From the NCBI GenBank assembly GCA_013400975.1, contig WBMZ01000355.1, positions 186,001 through 250,000 on the forward strand: a stretch of 64,000 nucleotides of DNA, in the 5' to 3' direction. The stretch is from Atrichornis clamosus (Eukaryota; Chordata; Aves; Passeriformes; Menuridae). This document shows, in pieces, positions 13,764 through 27,157 of this stretch. The notes under the pieces are model-generated. The model searched no databases and was not told the DNA's origin. It saw only the letters and a list, made by a program, of their open reading frames with translations. The translations under genes were made by a program, and so were the position numbers. How positions within the stretch are numbered: position 1 is the first letter of the stretch; every line of letters starts with the position of its first letter.

Positions 13764-13817
13764 ATAAGGGATTGTGTCCAAAGTGTCTGTGTTGACAATT
13801 ATAGGGGCAGGGCTTGC
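13764..13817 (-). CDS. DLG2: DLG2 54-base internal coding exon before PDZ1
   Basis: This is an internal exon of DLG2 of exactly 18 codons, phase 0 at both ends, translating to ASPAPIIVNTDTLDTIPY. It matches the DLG2 linker immediately before the PDZ1 segment that starts VNGTEIEYEFEEI. DLG1 and DLG4 have related but different residues here (for example VNTDTLDAPPY in DLG1 and VNTDTLEAPGY in DLG4), so the paralogue call is firm. On the minus strand the acceptor is ctctttcag before GCAAGCC, with a purine-poor tract upstream, and the donor is TTAT followed by gtaagtat, close to consensus. It is too short to appear as a long open frame. The next downstream exon (VNGT..., PDZ1) is not in positions 1-13763. 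The upstream partner found in this window is the first exon ending at 42462. Both strands and flanks are otherwise intronic. Confidence 0.93.
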
Positions 13818-16094
13818 CTGAAAGAGAAAAAAAGAGGAATAAATGTAAAGACCTGAAAACCATTAATATTGAAACACCCATAATGATACATTAAAAGTCT
13901 AAAAGTCTGCCTTCCCACTGAATTCAAACCATACAGCAGTACATAACTGTGGGTACTGCTCAATCAATTAAGGATGAAGGAAATAGATTCTCAGCCTCCA
14001 AACCACAGCTCACTGTGGTCTTTCTTTTCTATTTCATTACGGTTTGGATCACATCCCGCGTATGTAATACCTAGTCATTCATTTTTTAGTAGAACTATAA
14101 GGAATCTGATGCATTCAACTTACAATTAGGGGGTGTTGGGGTTGATGGTTTCAGATTCCCTACCTTACAAGTCTGCCTTTTGTGTTTGAACCAAGATGAT
14201 TAGCTGATCTTTACAGAGGATAAACCTCAACATTCAATGTTTACACTACTTAGAGGTATTACCTAGGTACGGGTATATGTATATGCACATATACCATGAT
14301 ATTTATGTCAAAGCTGCATATTCTGCATGGTTCATGTACACTCAGCTGAGGTTCAGATTGAAATATAGACCCAGTTTAAAAAAAAATGTGAATCTGCAAA
14401 GCTGCCTGACCTGATCTTTATTTTCTTGATGAAGCTCATATCCAGGCTAGCTTCCAGCCTCTGAAATGTCCTAACCTCTTGCACTTCCCATGCTGGAATT
14501 CAGTGGTACTGACCCAGTACCAAGCTCTGATTTGACCCAGCTGCATAATCGTGGCTCAGCCTCTGGAGGAAACTAGAGGAGTTGTGAGAAAGTGTAGGCC
14601 AGAGGCAACCACCATCAGTAAAACATCCAGCTGAGGCAGGACTGCTGAGGTTAACAACTCAAGGACTCGAGAGAAGGATCAACATGCAGTCAATGCAGTA
14701 CAAAAAGTGATGGAAGGCACCCCTTCTCAGCCTGACTAATGCCTGCTTGGGCAGCAAGGACTCTTCAGGCACTGCATTGGGCTGATGAAAATACTAATGC
14801 TTATTAGCACAGTAGCTCACTAGTTCTAATCACCTACATTGTGTATTTGTCACTAAATGTCTGTACTGTAAACTCGTACAGACTGCAGGGTCTCTTTGTG
14901 CATGGTAGGCATGAATGCAGCACTACTGAAAACACTGATCATATTTCTATTGCCAAATATTTACTGCGGGATTTCAAAACCTAAGTAACAACCCAAATTA
15001 AGAATGTGACATTAGAGAAACAATATAAATACTGTGAGAATATCACAATTTTTTCCATAGTTTTGGTGCCATTATTCTTAGATAATTCTGTGTTCTAAGA
15101 AATCGTACGTGGCTGGACAACAGCTACTGCTGATTAATGCCATTATTTCTATAAAACGGTGCAAGCCATGAATAAAAACTGAAATGCATACAATTTGGTG
15201 GGCCTACATTTCGTGGCAAGGTATAATTTAACATTAAAATGCTTAGTATCTGAAAAGATATTATACACACATACTCTGTTATTCTCATTGTGCCCTATAA
15301 AACTGTACAGGCTGAAGTGATAGGTGAAAGCTGAAGGCCATATGATTATAATATTTTTAGCTCTAGGTATATGGAATATGCCTATAATTGTATTATCATT
15401 GAAAGTTAAATAAATTTTTTCCTTTTTAGAATCATAGTTTTTACTTATGTGAATATTTAACTCCATACACTTAAAAAGTGCTACCTTTGCTACATGAAGA
15501 AAAAGCTGGGGAATTTTTTACAGTATTGATTTTATCTTCTTTTTATTTTTAACTACTGTGTTGGTCTATTACCAACTATAAACAAAGATGGCAATCATTT
15601 CCACTGATTTAAAAAACAGTATCTATTAAAATAACAAACATCTTTCAAAAGTAATTCCCAAAAGCATTCTCACAAATCACTTTAACCTACTGAGGAACAA
15701 AGCCTTTTATCTGTATCAGATTTTCCTGAAGTAAAGCCGAAGTGGGAACACTTGGGACTGGACAGAGTAGTCCCTGTGCAGTCTGGGCGGTGATGAGATG
15801 TCCCTCAAGCTGCTGCCCAGGCTGTTAGGGCAGCCCAGTTTGCCATTTGCCTTCACCACTGCAATGACTGACTCGTGCAACTTTTTCTCCTCTCTGCAAA
15901 GCTGCAGCTTGGCCGGACCATGCCTGCCTGGGACTGCTCCAGGTTTTATTCTGTCCTGGGGCAGGAACTCCTGTCTATTTTAATTTAACTTTGTGAGATT
16001 CCTCTCAGCCCATTTCTCCTGCCTAATGAGGTTCCTCTCAAGAGCAGAAACAGTTCAGTGTACCATATGCTCTTCTCTCTCTGGTGTTATCTCA

Positions 16095-16500
16095 AACCTT
16101 GCTGACAGTGGCCTCTATGTAATCATTCTGATTATTAATGAAGATGTTAAACTGCATTAGCACCTCTATCAACTCTATGAACACCACGAGTAACTGGACT
16201 TTGAACTACTGACCATTGCCCTTTGGGTCTGGTGGTCTATTCAGTGTCCCACTCATCTTGGAGTACACTCATCCATTCAGTTTCTCTCTCATTTGGCTAT
16301 GAAACAGAATTTGTGCTGAAAGCCTTGCTGAAAATCAAGGCAAATGACATTTACTGACTTTCCCTCATTCACAGGGCTAGTTTTCTCATCACAGAAAACT
16401 GTTAGGTTGGCAAGGTAAAATCTAAACATTTGGAAATTCACCTCCCTCTTTGTAATCACCCCGCTCTGTTCTTCGTGAGCCCTGTCAAGACATCATGGAG
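16095..16500 (-). mobile_element. Ancient CR1 ORF2 fragment (broken)
   Basis: The plus strand is a decayed reverse complement of the CR1 reverse-transcriptase region. Landmarks are attaatgaagatgttaaact, ccctttgggtctgg, gctgaaagccttgctgaaa, and a later gttaggttggcaagg. Many substitutions and indels leave no open frame. Some sequence back to about 15780 may belong to it, but I could not align it. Confidence 0.7.
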
Positions 16501-17634
16501 GAACCCACCAGGATGCTTCCACTTGTTATCTTCCTACTTAATTCTGATCTCTGTGTTATCACTTGGTCCATAACCCTTTCCACAGGAAAAGTCTGAGCTT
16601 TTAAAGCCACTCCTTTGAATGGTATGATCCTTCCCTGACTGGCCCTCCTACGGAGCCTATAAAGAATTAGTTTTCAAGCCAGAATATCTATCAGGGTTCA
16701 TTTCAACACTGTGCTCACTGTATTCTTTACTGATTGGAAGAACTGAACTAAACTATCAAATGGATGGTTTTCTGCTACTGGGGCATTTATCCTGATCAGA
16801 GAGATGGGCATGAAAAAATTCACACAGCAATAGCTTCAGATGGATATAGTGACTATAACCACTCACCCACAACTAATATCACCAGTGCATTTTCCTTTTC
16901 TGTTCCTCCTGTTCACATCTGTGCATGTGTTTTTGTGTGTGCATGTGTGGGACAGTGCTTCTTGTTATAACTTGTCTTTTTGGTTTTTCAGAGTTTTTTG
17001 TTTGCATTTTTAAATGAGAAAAAAATGATGTAATACAAACATTTTGCTTCAGTCTCTCTGATATACGGTAATTTGAAGAACACTGACCTCCTGAGCTGCA
17101 AAATTGCATTAAAGTGCAGGAAATTGAGATTATTTCATTAGCTGGGCCCTGTTTGTAGCTCATGCTTTAAAGAAAAGTAGGAGACTTCAATCATACAAAG
17201 TTGAGAAGACATTTTGCAATCACTGGAGAGAGTCCTAAATATAGTGCTAGTCATGGAGTACACAAGAGCATCAAAACTGCCCTACAACTACAGTGAAATT
17301 ACTAAAGGGATAAGTCAAAAGATGATCAGGATCAATCAGGAGTCACAAAGATTTTACCTTCCAGGATGATGTGTCTGTATCTACATTCACTTGAAAACGT
17401 CACATACACTGCTTCACCAAGTTCTCAAAAAAGATACTCAGGCGTCTCCGTACTTCTTATGGAGAACATCGACAAATCTATCAACCAGGACTCATAAACA
17501 GTACTTCCAATTTGTGCATAAATTAACAAAGACATGCAAAAAAAGTCTAGATTCTCTTGAGAATATCTGCCTACTGGGTCTTTGAGACAGCACTGCCTCT
17601 TATCTCTCAAAATCTATATACCCACCCAGATAGA

Positions 17635-17672
17635 GATATATAGATAGATAGATAAATATATATATATGTATC
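17635..17672. repeat. ATAG/TA simple repeat
   Basis: Tandem gata/taga units pass into a short (TA)n tract. Confidence 0.85.
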
Positions 17673-18721
17673 TGTGTATAGTCTTTATCTAGGTTTGAGA
17701 CTGGGTGAGAAGAAACAGCTTTCTGGAAGATAATGACTTTATTCCTAGCTCAGCCCTTTGATCTGCTCTGCAGTCTTGACCACAACACTGAATTACACTT
17801 TACCAAGCTTTTCCCAGCTGCAAAATAAAACCAAGCCAATCATCAGAAATATGAATAAAACTGAGTGATCCTGTTTTCCCCACTCCTCACTCACTTCCCT
17901 TTCTGTCCCAACCCTTACCTATCTATACATTATTATAATAAGCTGACAATGTACCATGTGGGCAGCCAGCCTTACAGCTCCTGCTCCCTGCACAGACCTT
18001 TTTTCCTGCCCTTGACTGCGCTTTCAGCTGAGCCCTCTCTGCACTTTGAAGAAAAGGCATCACACTGACAGCTGCAGTGACAGATTGGCATAGCCGAGAC
18101 AAAATCTGAATAGCTTTGGGGAAAAAAAAGAAGACGGAAGATTTTTTTTAAAAATTCTTCTTCTTAAAGGACTTTAGCATAACAGGCTTTGTTTCCACAA
18201 ATATATATAGGATTGTTCTGCTTGCAGCAAGTCAGTCTAGTTGCTTTTCTGCCAAAAGCACAACTTAGAAGCCAGATAGAGTAAAAGCACTTGAAGCCAG
18301 TAGAAACAGAACAAAAAGGCACATGGTCTAGTTCATGAACAATTACTATGCTACCAAATTCTCTGTAAGTGTATGACATGACTCATACCTCTCAGACAAG
18401 ATGAACTTTCCCTCTACCATGACTGCTAGCCTTATCCTGGTTGACTGGTTTTGCTGATGCTACTCAGAGTTTTAGATACTATCCATCTTATCCTGAGTTT
18501 CTTTTTTTTTTTTTTTCTGGCATTCATAACTCTGTGTTTTAACTCTTCCTGCTATGCAGTGCTGTATTCAACATCAGACCGTGAAATCACAAGCATAGTT
18601 ATGTGGTAACTTGTTATAAATAATGAGCACAGTACAATACTTCTTAACAAGAAAACACAACCAAGTATGTGATCATTTTGAAACTGCCCACCCATGTTCA
18701 TTCCTAGCTGCAATTTTAATT

Positions 18722-18988
18722 TCATAGAATCACAGAATCATTAAAGTTGGAAAAGACCTCTAAGATCAAGCCCAACCATTAATCCAGCACTGCCAGGTCC
18801 ACCCCTAAACCACACCCTTAAGAACCCCATCTAACTGTTTTTTGAACACTTCCAGGGATGGTGATTCCATCACGGGCAGCCTGTTCCAATGCTTGACCAC
18901 CCTTTCAGTGAAGAATTTTTTCTTAATATCCAACCTAAACATCCTCTGGTGCAACTTGAGGCTGTTAGAACTCTGTATTACTTTTCCT
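18722..18988 (-). mobile_element. CR1 LINE 3' fragment
   Basis: The plus strand starts tcatagaatcacagaatcat and continues through gttggaaaagacctctaaga, ccagggatggtgattccat and gcagcctgttccaatgc, the reverse complement of the CR1 3' end. Confidence 0.92.
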
Positions 18989-20119
18989 CTTAAGGAATCA
19001 CCATCATTACTTACATTATTACATTAAGTAAACTGAAAATAAGGAGGTTGTGAAATTGAGAATAATACAACAGAGGATGTATTACCATTTTAAAAGTAAG
19101 TTGAGTTGTCTGTAGCTTATTGCCATCTTTTGCAGACAATGAACTCTGTGGACTATATGTCAGAGTTAAAGGTTCATCTTTCCAGCCCTAAACTCTAGAA
19201 GACTCTTTGGAATATACATTTGCAGTTTCATTTTACTTCAAAATGTTAGTATTTTGTGTCTTAATAATACAAAGTAGAGCAGTCCCTATATTTGAACATG
19301 AATAGGGCATGCTGCATTTCTCAGATATATAGTGTCAGTATCTTTAAGGCCTTAAGAAAGTAATACTGAATTAGTTTAAATTCATTTCGTATTTTCAAGA
19401 GCTTCCTTTCACAATTGCAAGAAACAGATTTACATTTACACATAATGGCAGGAAAGATTAAATGACAAATCAGATGTCAAAACAGTAATTCTCTGGGATG
19501 CTATGAGGCCTCAAGATCACAGAACACACTGAACCTCTTGTCATATCTACCACTGATTTACAAACTGTAAGACTAAGAAGGATAAAAAGTCATTTCATTG
19601 CTATTAATCAGAAAACGTAAAAGGCAGAGAACCTCTTTAAATATCTAAAGAATGACTTTTCAGCAAACATTCCTACCTCTACGCAAAGACATAAAACAGA
19701 AGTCAAAAGTAGCTTTGCTTGCTGGCTGCAGCTGTCAAGAACAGAAGAAAAATGCCTCAAGAAATCCTCGAGACCACTCCCTATGTATATAATGCAACCT
19801 CATATAAAGCCATTGAATTTAAACATAAATTATACCTTTCAAAGAAGGTGGCCTTATTTTCAGACTTGAGGGTTTACATTGTTTTTATTTAATCTGTAGG
19901 AATAATTTCCTCTTTAAAATTGTATTAACTGGCATTATTTTAAAAAAAAAAGAAAAAGTCAGACCAAAGTAAAATCTAACATTTCTGTGTGGACTCACAG
20001 GCTATCTGAGGGAATGGCAAGAAAGCACCTACTTTACAGCTGTTGAAATTTTCCCTGTAATGATCTTGCCTGTTAGCATAGCAATGATTAACATAACAGG
20101 TAACTTCTACCCCAATATA

Positions 20120-20322
20120 AGATCCAGTGAAGGACAAAGAAATGTCAATGGGAAAAGTTCACTGGGCACTGGAACGGGTTCCCCAGGGAAGTGGTCACAG
20201 CACCAAGGCCAACAGAGTTCAACAAGTGTATGGTGACTCTTGGGGATGGTGCTGTGCAGGGCCAGGAGCTGGACTCAATTCACGTGGGTAACTTCCAACT
20301 CAGGATAGTCTATGATTCTGTG
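20120..20322 (+). mobile_element. CR1 LINE 3' fragment
   Basis: The forward CR1 tail is visible: cactggaacgggttcccca, gggaagtggtcacagcacc, and the end tagtctatgattctgtgc. Confidence 0.88.
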
Positions 20323-20510
20323 CTAATACATGTAAGTGCACACAGACTCAAAATAGACTAGAGAAAAAGCACACACCAGACTTTAGCCATCCTATTTGAC
20401 CCAGCTGTGTGCCTTTCTTTTTTTTTCCCCCCCAGTCTTGGTGAGCACAAAGATAAAACTCATTCCACAGAAAGAAAAAGAAAAGCAAAGTGAAATTACA
20501 GTCATTCTTT

Positions 20511-20650
20511 CATAGAATCATAGAATTGTTTATGTTGGAAAAGGCCTTCAAGGTCATTGAGTCCAAATGTTAACCCAGCACTGCCAAACCCACCACTAAA
20601 CTGTTTCCCTAAGTGCCACATCTACAAATACTGCAACACTTTCTCCAAAT
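20511..20650 (-). mobile_element. CR1 LINE 3' tail
   Basis: The plus strand reads tcatagaatcatagaattg, then gttggaaaaggccttcaagg, then cccagcactgccaaaccca. It lies only about 190 bases from the opposite-strand CR1 at 20.1-20.3 kb, so the two tails point towards each other. Confidence 0.9.
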
Positions 20651-23158
20651 GCTGAGCAGGGCCAGAGGGAAAACAAACGCATGTGTGATCCCCATACAAA
20701 CAGTGGAGGGGCTGGATCTGGACTGACCTGCAACCTTAATTATGTCATTTTCTCATATTTGGCTGTTTCTCCTTTCTCTTCAAAAGTGAAGGCTGCCTTG
20801 CCCACCATATGGCTTTTTATTTTTAAAATCATGGTACACTAAGCTTTCAAAAAGTTATCCAGTGTTTTACTCTGCTACTTTTTTACATCATGAAATACCT
20901 GAAATTTGAGCATAGCATTTATTCCTGCATGGAGCTTTTATAACAAGCTTCAAAAACACACAAACAAATGAACTAAAAATTATAATGCAGATGAAGAGCA
21001 CACACACACAGACACACAAAAAGAAAATGCAAAACTAAATGTGAAATAGGGAAATTAAGAGAATTCAATATCTGTTCAAGAGGTTTATCAGAACATAAAT
21101 TTCAAAGAATGAAACACCTTCTTTCAGGAACTAATCCATTACATTGAGCACTGTAAACACAAGTACAGAAAGTGCCAGAGTGCTCACCTCTGCTTAGCAA
21201 GAGTAGAAGTCATCAAGGCTTACTGGTGTCACAGCTAAAACACTCCATAGAGAGAAATGAATAAAAAATACAGAAGAAAGACATGAAGAGTTTTGGAAAG
21301 GTTCTAATAGCACAAATAGCAAAATCAGCATTGATCTTGTTTCAGGACTGAAGTGGCCACGAAAAGAGCCGGGGATTACTGTGGTCCATAAAATGCATCA
21401 AATTAATGCATCACTGATTCGGGCTAAGTATATATAGAGGCGAAGCTATTTTGTCAAATACTTTCACTTAATTAATATATATTTAAGTATATAGGAAGAA
21501 CTTAAAGAAATAAACTTGATTTTGAATATCTGCAATAAACTCAAATTCAAGCTGGTCTGTGCTAGAACAGAGAATATTTTGATTTTTATGTCAGTGGAAG
21601 TAAACTGCTAACCTAACGTCCTCTGGAAAAGTTTTAATTGATGTCCCAGAGTGCCTCTTTACGTCCCAGAATCACTAAGCGATGAATAAAATTAACAAAA
21701 TAATTCCAAATATATCGCTTGCCGACAGCTTGTTTCAAATCCTAAATCACTGCAGGACCACTGTGCCCACAGTAGGTCAGTTTGAAAGATAAACATCCAG
21801 GTGTGAAGTGCAGCTATCCAGGGCTCAGGAGGAATCGGCTCTTTTACATGGTTTAGGTTCGTGTGGCATAAAATGCGTTTCTCAATGGAGATGCTCTGTT
21901 ACATAAATTCCAACTACTTCATACCTTACTATGGGGCTTGCCAGCTGTTTTTAAATTTCAGGTTTCTTACTGATGTCCTTCTACCTGAGAACATGGGTGC
22001 TCTGTGGGTGACTTGCAGAATAGCACAGGCCAGAACTGCCACTTTCTCCATAATTTTACAGGTTGTAGCACCCAGTGGGAAAATCACGGGCTGCTGAGCT
22101 TAACCGGGGCTCTCCTTGTGACCCTTTGTAATGCCATCAGGTTGTTACTGATCAAAGGGAATGGTCCCTTGAGGATGACGCAATCTTGCTTTAGGATAGA
22201 TAGTGGAAATACGCACATGCCATTTTCTTTTTGACTTTAGGACCAATTTCCCACATAATTTAAAAATTTGCTCAGAGGAAAAAAAAATTAGTCCAATTTC
22301 TAGACTTCGTACCTTCTACATTCAAGTGTCTTGTTTAAGGAGTTTGCCCTACTGAAGCATGAATCCCATGTCTCTGCTGCCTTCCTTCTGCTCTGTACTG
22401 GATGGAAACAGCAAGGATTTGGGAGCAGGGGGCTGCAGGGGAGGCCTCTGTGAGGAGCAGCCAGGGCTGCCCTGTGCTGCACATAGGCAGTTCCAGTCAG
22501 TGTCACATCAGACCCACCACTGGGGCAGGAGAAATGAGTAGTAACGAAGAAAAGGGTGAGGAAAAAGGAGCAGTAAAGAGAAACAAGTGTGTCCTGACCT
22601 CGGCTCCAACCTCGTGTGTGAGGGACCCCAAGTCCCTCATCTCACTAAAGGGACTGAGTGGGACCTGAAGTGATGACTAGAGGAGGAGAGGTGTCTGGAG
22701 CGAAGCTGAACCTCACAATGAGGTGTTTTGCCTTAGTGTGAGTTTAACTGTTTGCCATCTTTCTTTCTCAATATCCAACTCAATAATTAAATGCTTATGC
22801 AATCTGGCGAGAAAGCAAATTCCCTGAGTTGAATCTGCTTTGCCTTCAATACACCTATTAATCTGAAAATTCACTGTAGAGCAGATATTTATTCAGCATC
22901 TTTTATTTATTCATCCTATTTTCTGATAAATCTACAAATCATGTACTGGAGCAGAGGAAAGCAGGAGAGCAGATGAAAAGTCTTTGGTTATAAAAGAAAA
23001 TGTTGAGTACACAGTGAATCCTGCACAGCTGTGAACTCATTCGAGCTGGGCTCTGAATTGAGCACCTGACTTGTGGCTGTATTTGTATGACAGTGAGCTC
23101 GAGCTAAGAAAACCACCTTTCTGTAAAGTGAATGTAGCAGAATAGTAGAAACAACAAA

Positions 23159-23515
23159 TCATAAAATCATGGAATGGTTTGATTTGGAAGGGACCTTTGA
23201 TGTTCATCCAGTTCAAGACCCCCTGTAATGAGCAATGTCATCTTCAACTAGATCAGATTATTCAGAGCCCCATCCAACAAGACTTTGAATATTTTCAGGG
23301 ATGGGGCATCCACACCTCTTTGAGCACCTGTGCCAGTATTTTGCCAGCATTATTGTGAAAGTCTTCTTTCTTACATCTAATCTAAATCAATTATCCTTTA
23401 ACTTAAAACCATTAGCCCTTATCCTATCACAGCAGGCCCTGTTAAAAAGTCTATCCCCATCTTTCTTATAAAACCCCTTCAAGTACTGCAAGGCCACAAT
23501 AAGATCTCTCAACAA
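23159..23515 (-). mobile_element. CR1 LINE 3' fragment
   Basis: The reverse-complement CR1 tail reads aatcatggaatggtttgatt, then ttggaagggacctttgatg, then ccatctttcttataaaaccc and caaggccacaataagatctc. The open frame across its end holds the CR1 ORF2 C-terminal residues LRDLIVALQYLKGFYKK, a relic of the reverse transcriptase. Confidence 0.92.
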
Positions 23516-23597
23516 AGAGAAAGTGGAAGCAGTACTGCAGCCACAAGGAAAGTTATTGTGTAAAAATAGAAACACGTAAAGTAGCAACTGATTATAC

Positions 23598-23598
23598 T

Positions 23599-23639
<41 letters not shown>

Positions 23640-23664
23640 CTCTCCCTCTATATATATATATCTA
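23598..23664. repeat. (TA)n microsatellite, two blocks
   Basis: About 15 TA units are followed by a short ACAC and CTCTCC spacer and then a second TA block. It sits just beyond the CR1 fragment. Confidence 0.93.
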
Positions 23665-26600
23665 TCTCCATCCTTATAAATCCTCTATAAAGAGGAGCTT
23701 TCCACAGAGAACGAAAGCTACACCTACTTCTCCTAACACATAGTCTATTTAAATGCATGGCTGTTGACCTCTTAATTCTTAGAAAAAGCATTAAGCAAAA
23801 AATTTCAAAACACAAGATCAATGCAACATGGCACCATAGGTCTGGAGAATAATGAAACAATGTAAAGGATTTGAACTTGAGGAGAAGTAACAGTGCTACG
23901 AAAGGAATTCTATGATGTGCAATTGCTTAAGTAAAGAAAGTGCCAGGGGCCATTATAAGATTGAAACACAATTGAAATGACTGGAGAGTACAGGAAGATC
24001 AACAGTCATTCAAAGAAGTTGTACAGGACCTTAAAAATACACCTTACTTAAATAAAAATTATAGGCCTGAAAAAAAAGAAGGCAATTACCATCAAGAAGT
24101 AATCATGGGGAAAGCATCCTTGTGAACTTGAAAAAACTAGATCATAGGAGCAAATAGGTGGATCAGTATTAAAAAGACAGACTTAAAATGTACTAAAAGC
24201 AAAAGGAATATAGGAAAAAAAAACCTTTGTTATGAATGATGCTGAAAAGCACTTCCTATCAGGAAAATTATACTCGCCTGTTTTTCAACCAGTATTTTGC
24301 TATTTTTACTATGGGAATAGTTTTCAGTTTCATGCTAAAGGCAGCCAAGAAGATTTTATATACAGCTACAACTGTGTGGCAAATTCAACAGACTATAGCG
24401 TAATCTCCCTAGAGGAGAGGTTGAAGTTTTGTTGTCTAAAACTCCTTGTATAAACTTAAATTAGCCCTGAAATATGTACTGTAGGCAGTACTCACATTCT
24501 GACAGATGGGTGATGTGACCAAGGAGGTCTTTCCCTATCTTTACATTTTAGCATTCTGTCATTTCTGAACAGTGTTGTTTTGGCTAGAATTGGATGCAGA
24601 AACACTGAGTAAAAAAATATTATCTTAAACTGAATTAAAATAGATGAGAGCAGTTTTAACAATGGTTTATCTAGCAGCAAGTAACATGGCCCTTTGTCTC
24701 ATGAGGTAAAAAGTAACACTAGGCACCACTGTGAAACATGACTGTTCTGAGATTACAGGATATCTTTTAGCGACTGATTTCAAGACATATTTTCTGCTTT
24801 GTAAAACACAAACATTTAGGATGCTGCTCTTTGTATACATTATTAGCAGTGACATGGACGGAACTAGGAAAGCTCTGCAGTCTCTGGATTTACTGTGTGA
24901 ATGTGTATAATTAAAAGCCACTTATCCCACAAAATGAAACAATTTTCCTTGTACACAAAGACAACATTGACCTTTCACTGTTGCCATATCAATCAATAGA
25001 TGTAACTATCAAAGAGATATAAAACGTAAAAACTGTCAGAACTGATCTCCCAAGATTGACAAGATGGGTTTACAAATCAGTAAGGGGAACTTGAAACGTC
25101 ACAATAACCCTTCATGCATTGAACACGATCCCCCAAAACACTGGAACATTAAACGGTTCATAACATCAAGACAGCCTCTTCTTCTAGTAAGAATAGCAAT
25201 AACAATAACAATAAAAAGCAACTCCTGGATATCTGTCTCTGATATGATGGTGGTTTGGTTCTCTATTTTAATGGAAAAGCTCCAGGAGAGAGCTTTCAGA
25301 AATAAGCTTTGATTACTGTTAGAAGGGAAAAAGAAAACATTTCCTGACAAAGGAAACTGGAAGTTATGCACATACATCAGGTCTAGGACAGAACAGACTA
25401 AGCACAGCATTTAGTAACACAAACAGAGCTATCTGCTTAAGGCAGGAAGCAGGAAGAATATAGGAATTAAAAAGAGTGCAGTCCTAAAAATATTCAGCTT
25501 CAGGAACTCAGATTTCTCTTGCTCCGGTACAACAGTATTTCAATCTCAAAAACAATTCAACATCTATCACAAGAAACTGGTATTCAGACATGAGGTAGCC
25601 TTTCCCCAGAACCATTTGGACAGATCCAGTCTCCTCCTACCCTATTTTTAAGGCACCAATCCCACCCTCCAAATGAAACATATCCCCCTCATCCAGTAAA
25701 TTATGATGCCTGCCAGAAATATCACATTTACCATTCTCAGCCTGTTGTAAATCCTGACTTTCGCCATGGGACGTCTGGGAAAAATTAACACCTAATGTGA
25801 TGGTCCTTTCCAAAAGCTAACCAACTTCACAGGCAGGTGCACCAATTCTGAGCGCTATAACATATAAAAACCCCACTGCAGACCTGACCCTGATACTAAA
25901 TAAACGTTTTGGCTGGGAGGACAAGAAATGGGAACATCGTGTGCTTCAGAGGAATGGGAGAAAAATGACATAGAAAATATTACAGCAAGAAGAACATAGA
26001 ATCTGTGGGAGGCACAAGATTTTTTAGGGCAGCCGTAACAAGGAGAAACCAAGAGACTCCAAAGTTAAAGTCAGCCCATCCTTCACATGCTGCTATATGC
26101 TTTGTGACACATTTTGAAATATCTTCTTCGATTATAAGCTCTCTACCCATACACAAACAAGGGTCCAAGCATCTTTTGCTATCATCCCACCCGTTATTGA
26201 AGACCCTTTTGCTCACTTACTACCTCAATACAGATATGATACAGTTAGAACTGAATAATTCTTCAGGTTGTTGATAACATACTTAACAGTTCAGATATAG
26301 GTCTCTTTTGCACAATATTAGCATATTTTCATTTTAAAATAACTCATTAAATTTATATTTTACATGAAATGAAGATACATGGAAGAAAGATAATATCTTC
26401 TTTCTTTTCCAGCACATTCTACCTGGTTTATCTAACCCAGTCACCAAAAACCATCTGCATCTGTGGTTAAAATATTTCCAGTGCACATTACATTAATGTG
26501 AACAAGTAGTTTTTTCAAAATACTTGAAATTAAAATTAGTAATGCATATTGATGTAAACATAGAAAAGATCAGTTAACTCTTCTATTTTATACACAATAT

Positions 26601-27052
26601 AAAATACTAGCATATGTTATCTGGTGAAAAGCAGTTAATACCCACATGTTCAACTTATATTTATTATATGTAGTTGATAAATACCCCTTCATTTAAGAGC
26701 TATATCTCAATTACATGTTTTTCAGGAAATAAGAATTATATGTAATGTAGCTCTCTCTTTTCTTATCATTAAAGTAATGATAAAATAGAAATACTGGCAA
26801 TATCTTTTAACTCCAGATATATAGGACTATGCATGCTCTCCCCAGAAAATCACCAGCTTTTATAAGAGACAGCTCTTTACAACTCATCCTTTCATCAAAA
26901 AGAAACACAGAAGAGCTATGGTCAGAGGTCTGAGCTCATTCAGTTCAACAGAGTTCAGTTTAAGCCGTTTCTCCCCCAACAGAAGTCTAGCCCTCAGAAT
27001 TTAAATTTTATAAACATGCCTTATTTTAGAGATATATTATAGTTTTCCTTAC

Positions 27053-27157
27053 CGGGGCAAGAGAATCAAGTGAACCCTGTTCCCGACTCTCAACAGCTGA
27101 AATTGTTTTCAGCCAGAGGAGATAGCTTGAAATATCTGATATTTCAGAATGCTCCAT
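27053..27157 (-). CDS. Candidate alternative first coding exon of DLG2 (unconfirmed)
   Basis: On the minus strand an ATG at 27157-27155 opens a 35-codon frame starting MEHSEISDISSYLLWLK and ending ...SREQGSLDSLAP, where CCG is followed by gtaagg (27052-27047), a good donor. The phase is 0, so splicing to the 54-base DLG2 exon at 13817 would stay in frame (...SLAP-ASPAPIIV...). An in-frame TAA lies 26 codons upstream of the ATG, as expected for a first coding exon. An acceptor-like sequence (tgctaatcttgcag) ends at 27166, so coding could start in an exon of 113 bases preceded by a noncoding one. No repeat is recognisable here. I do not recall a described DLG2 N-terminus with this sequence. A chance open frame beside a chance donor remains quite possible. 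Confidence 0.3.

Noticed and set aside
17355..17420. Possible minus-strand exon end (tggaag before gtaaaatc)
   Set aside because: The frame that would fit is closed by a nearby stop, the donor is weaker, and there is no DLG2 similarity.
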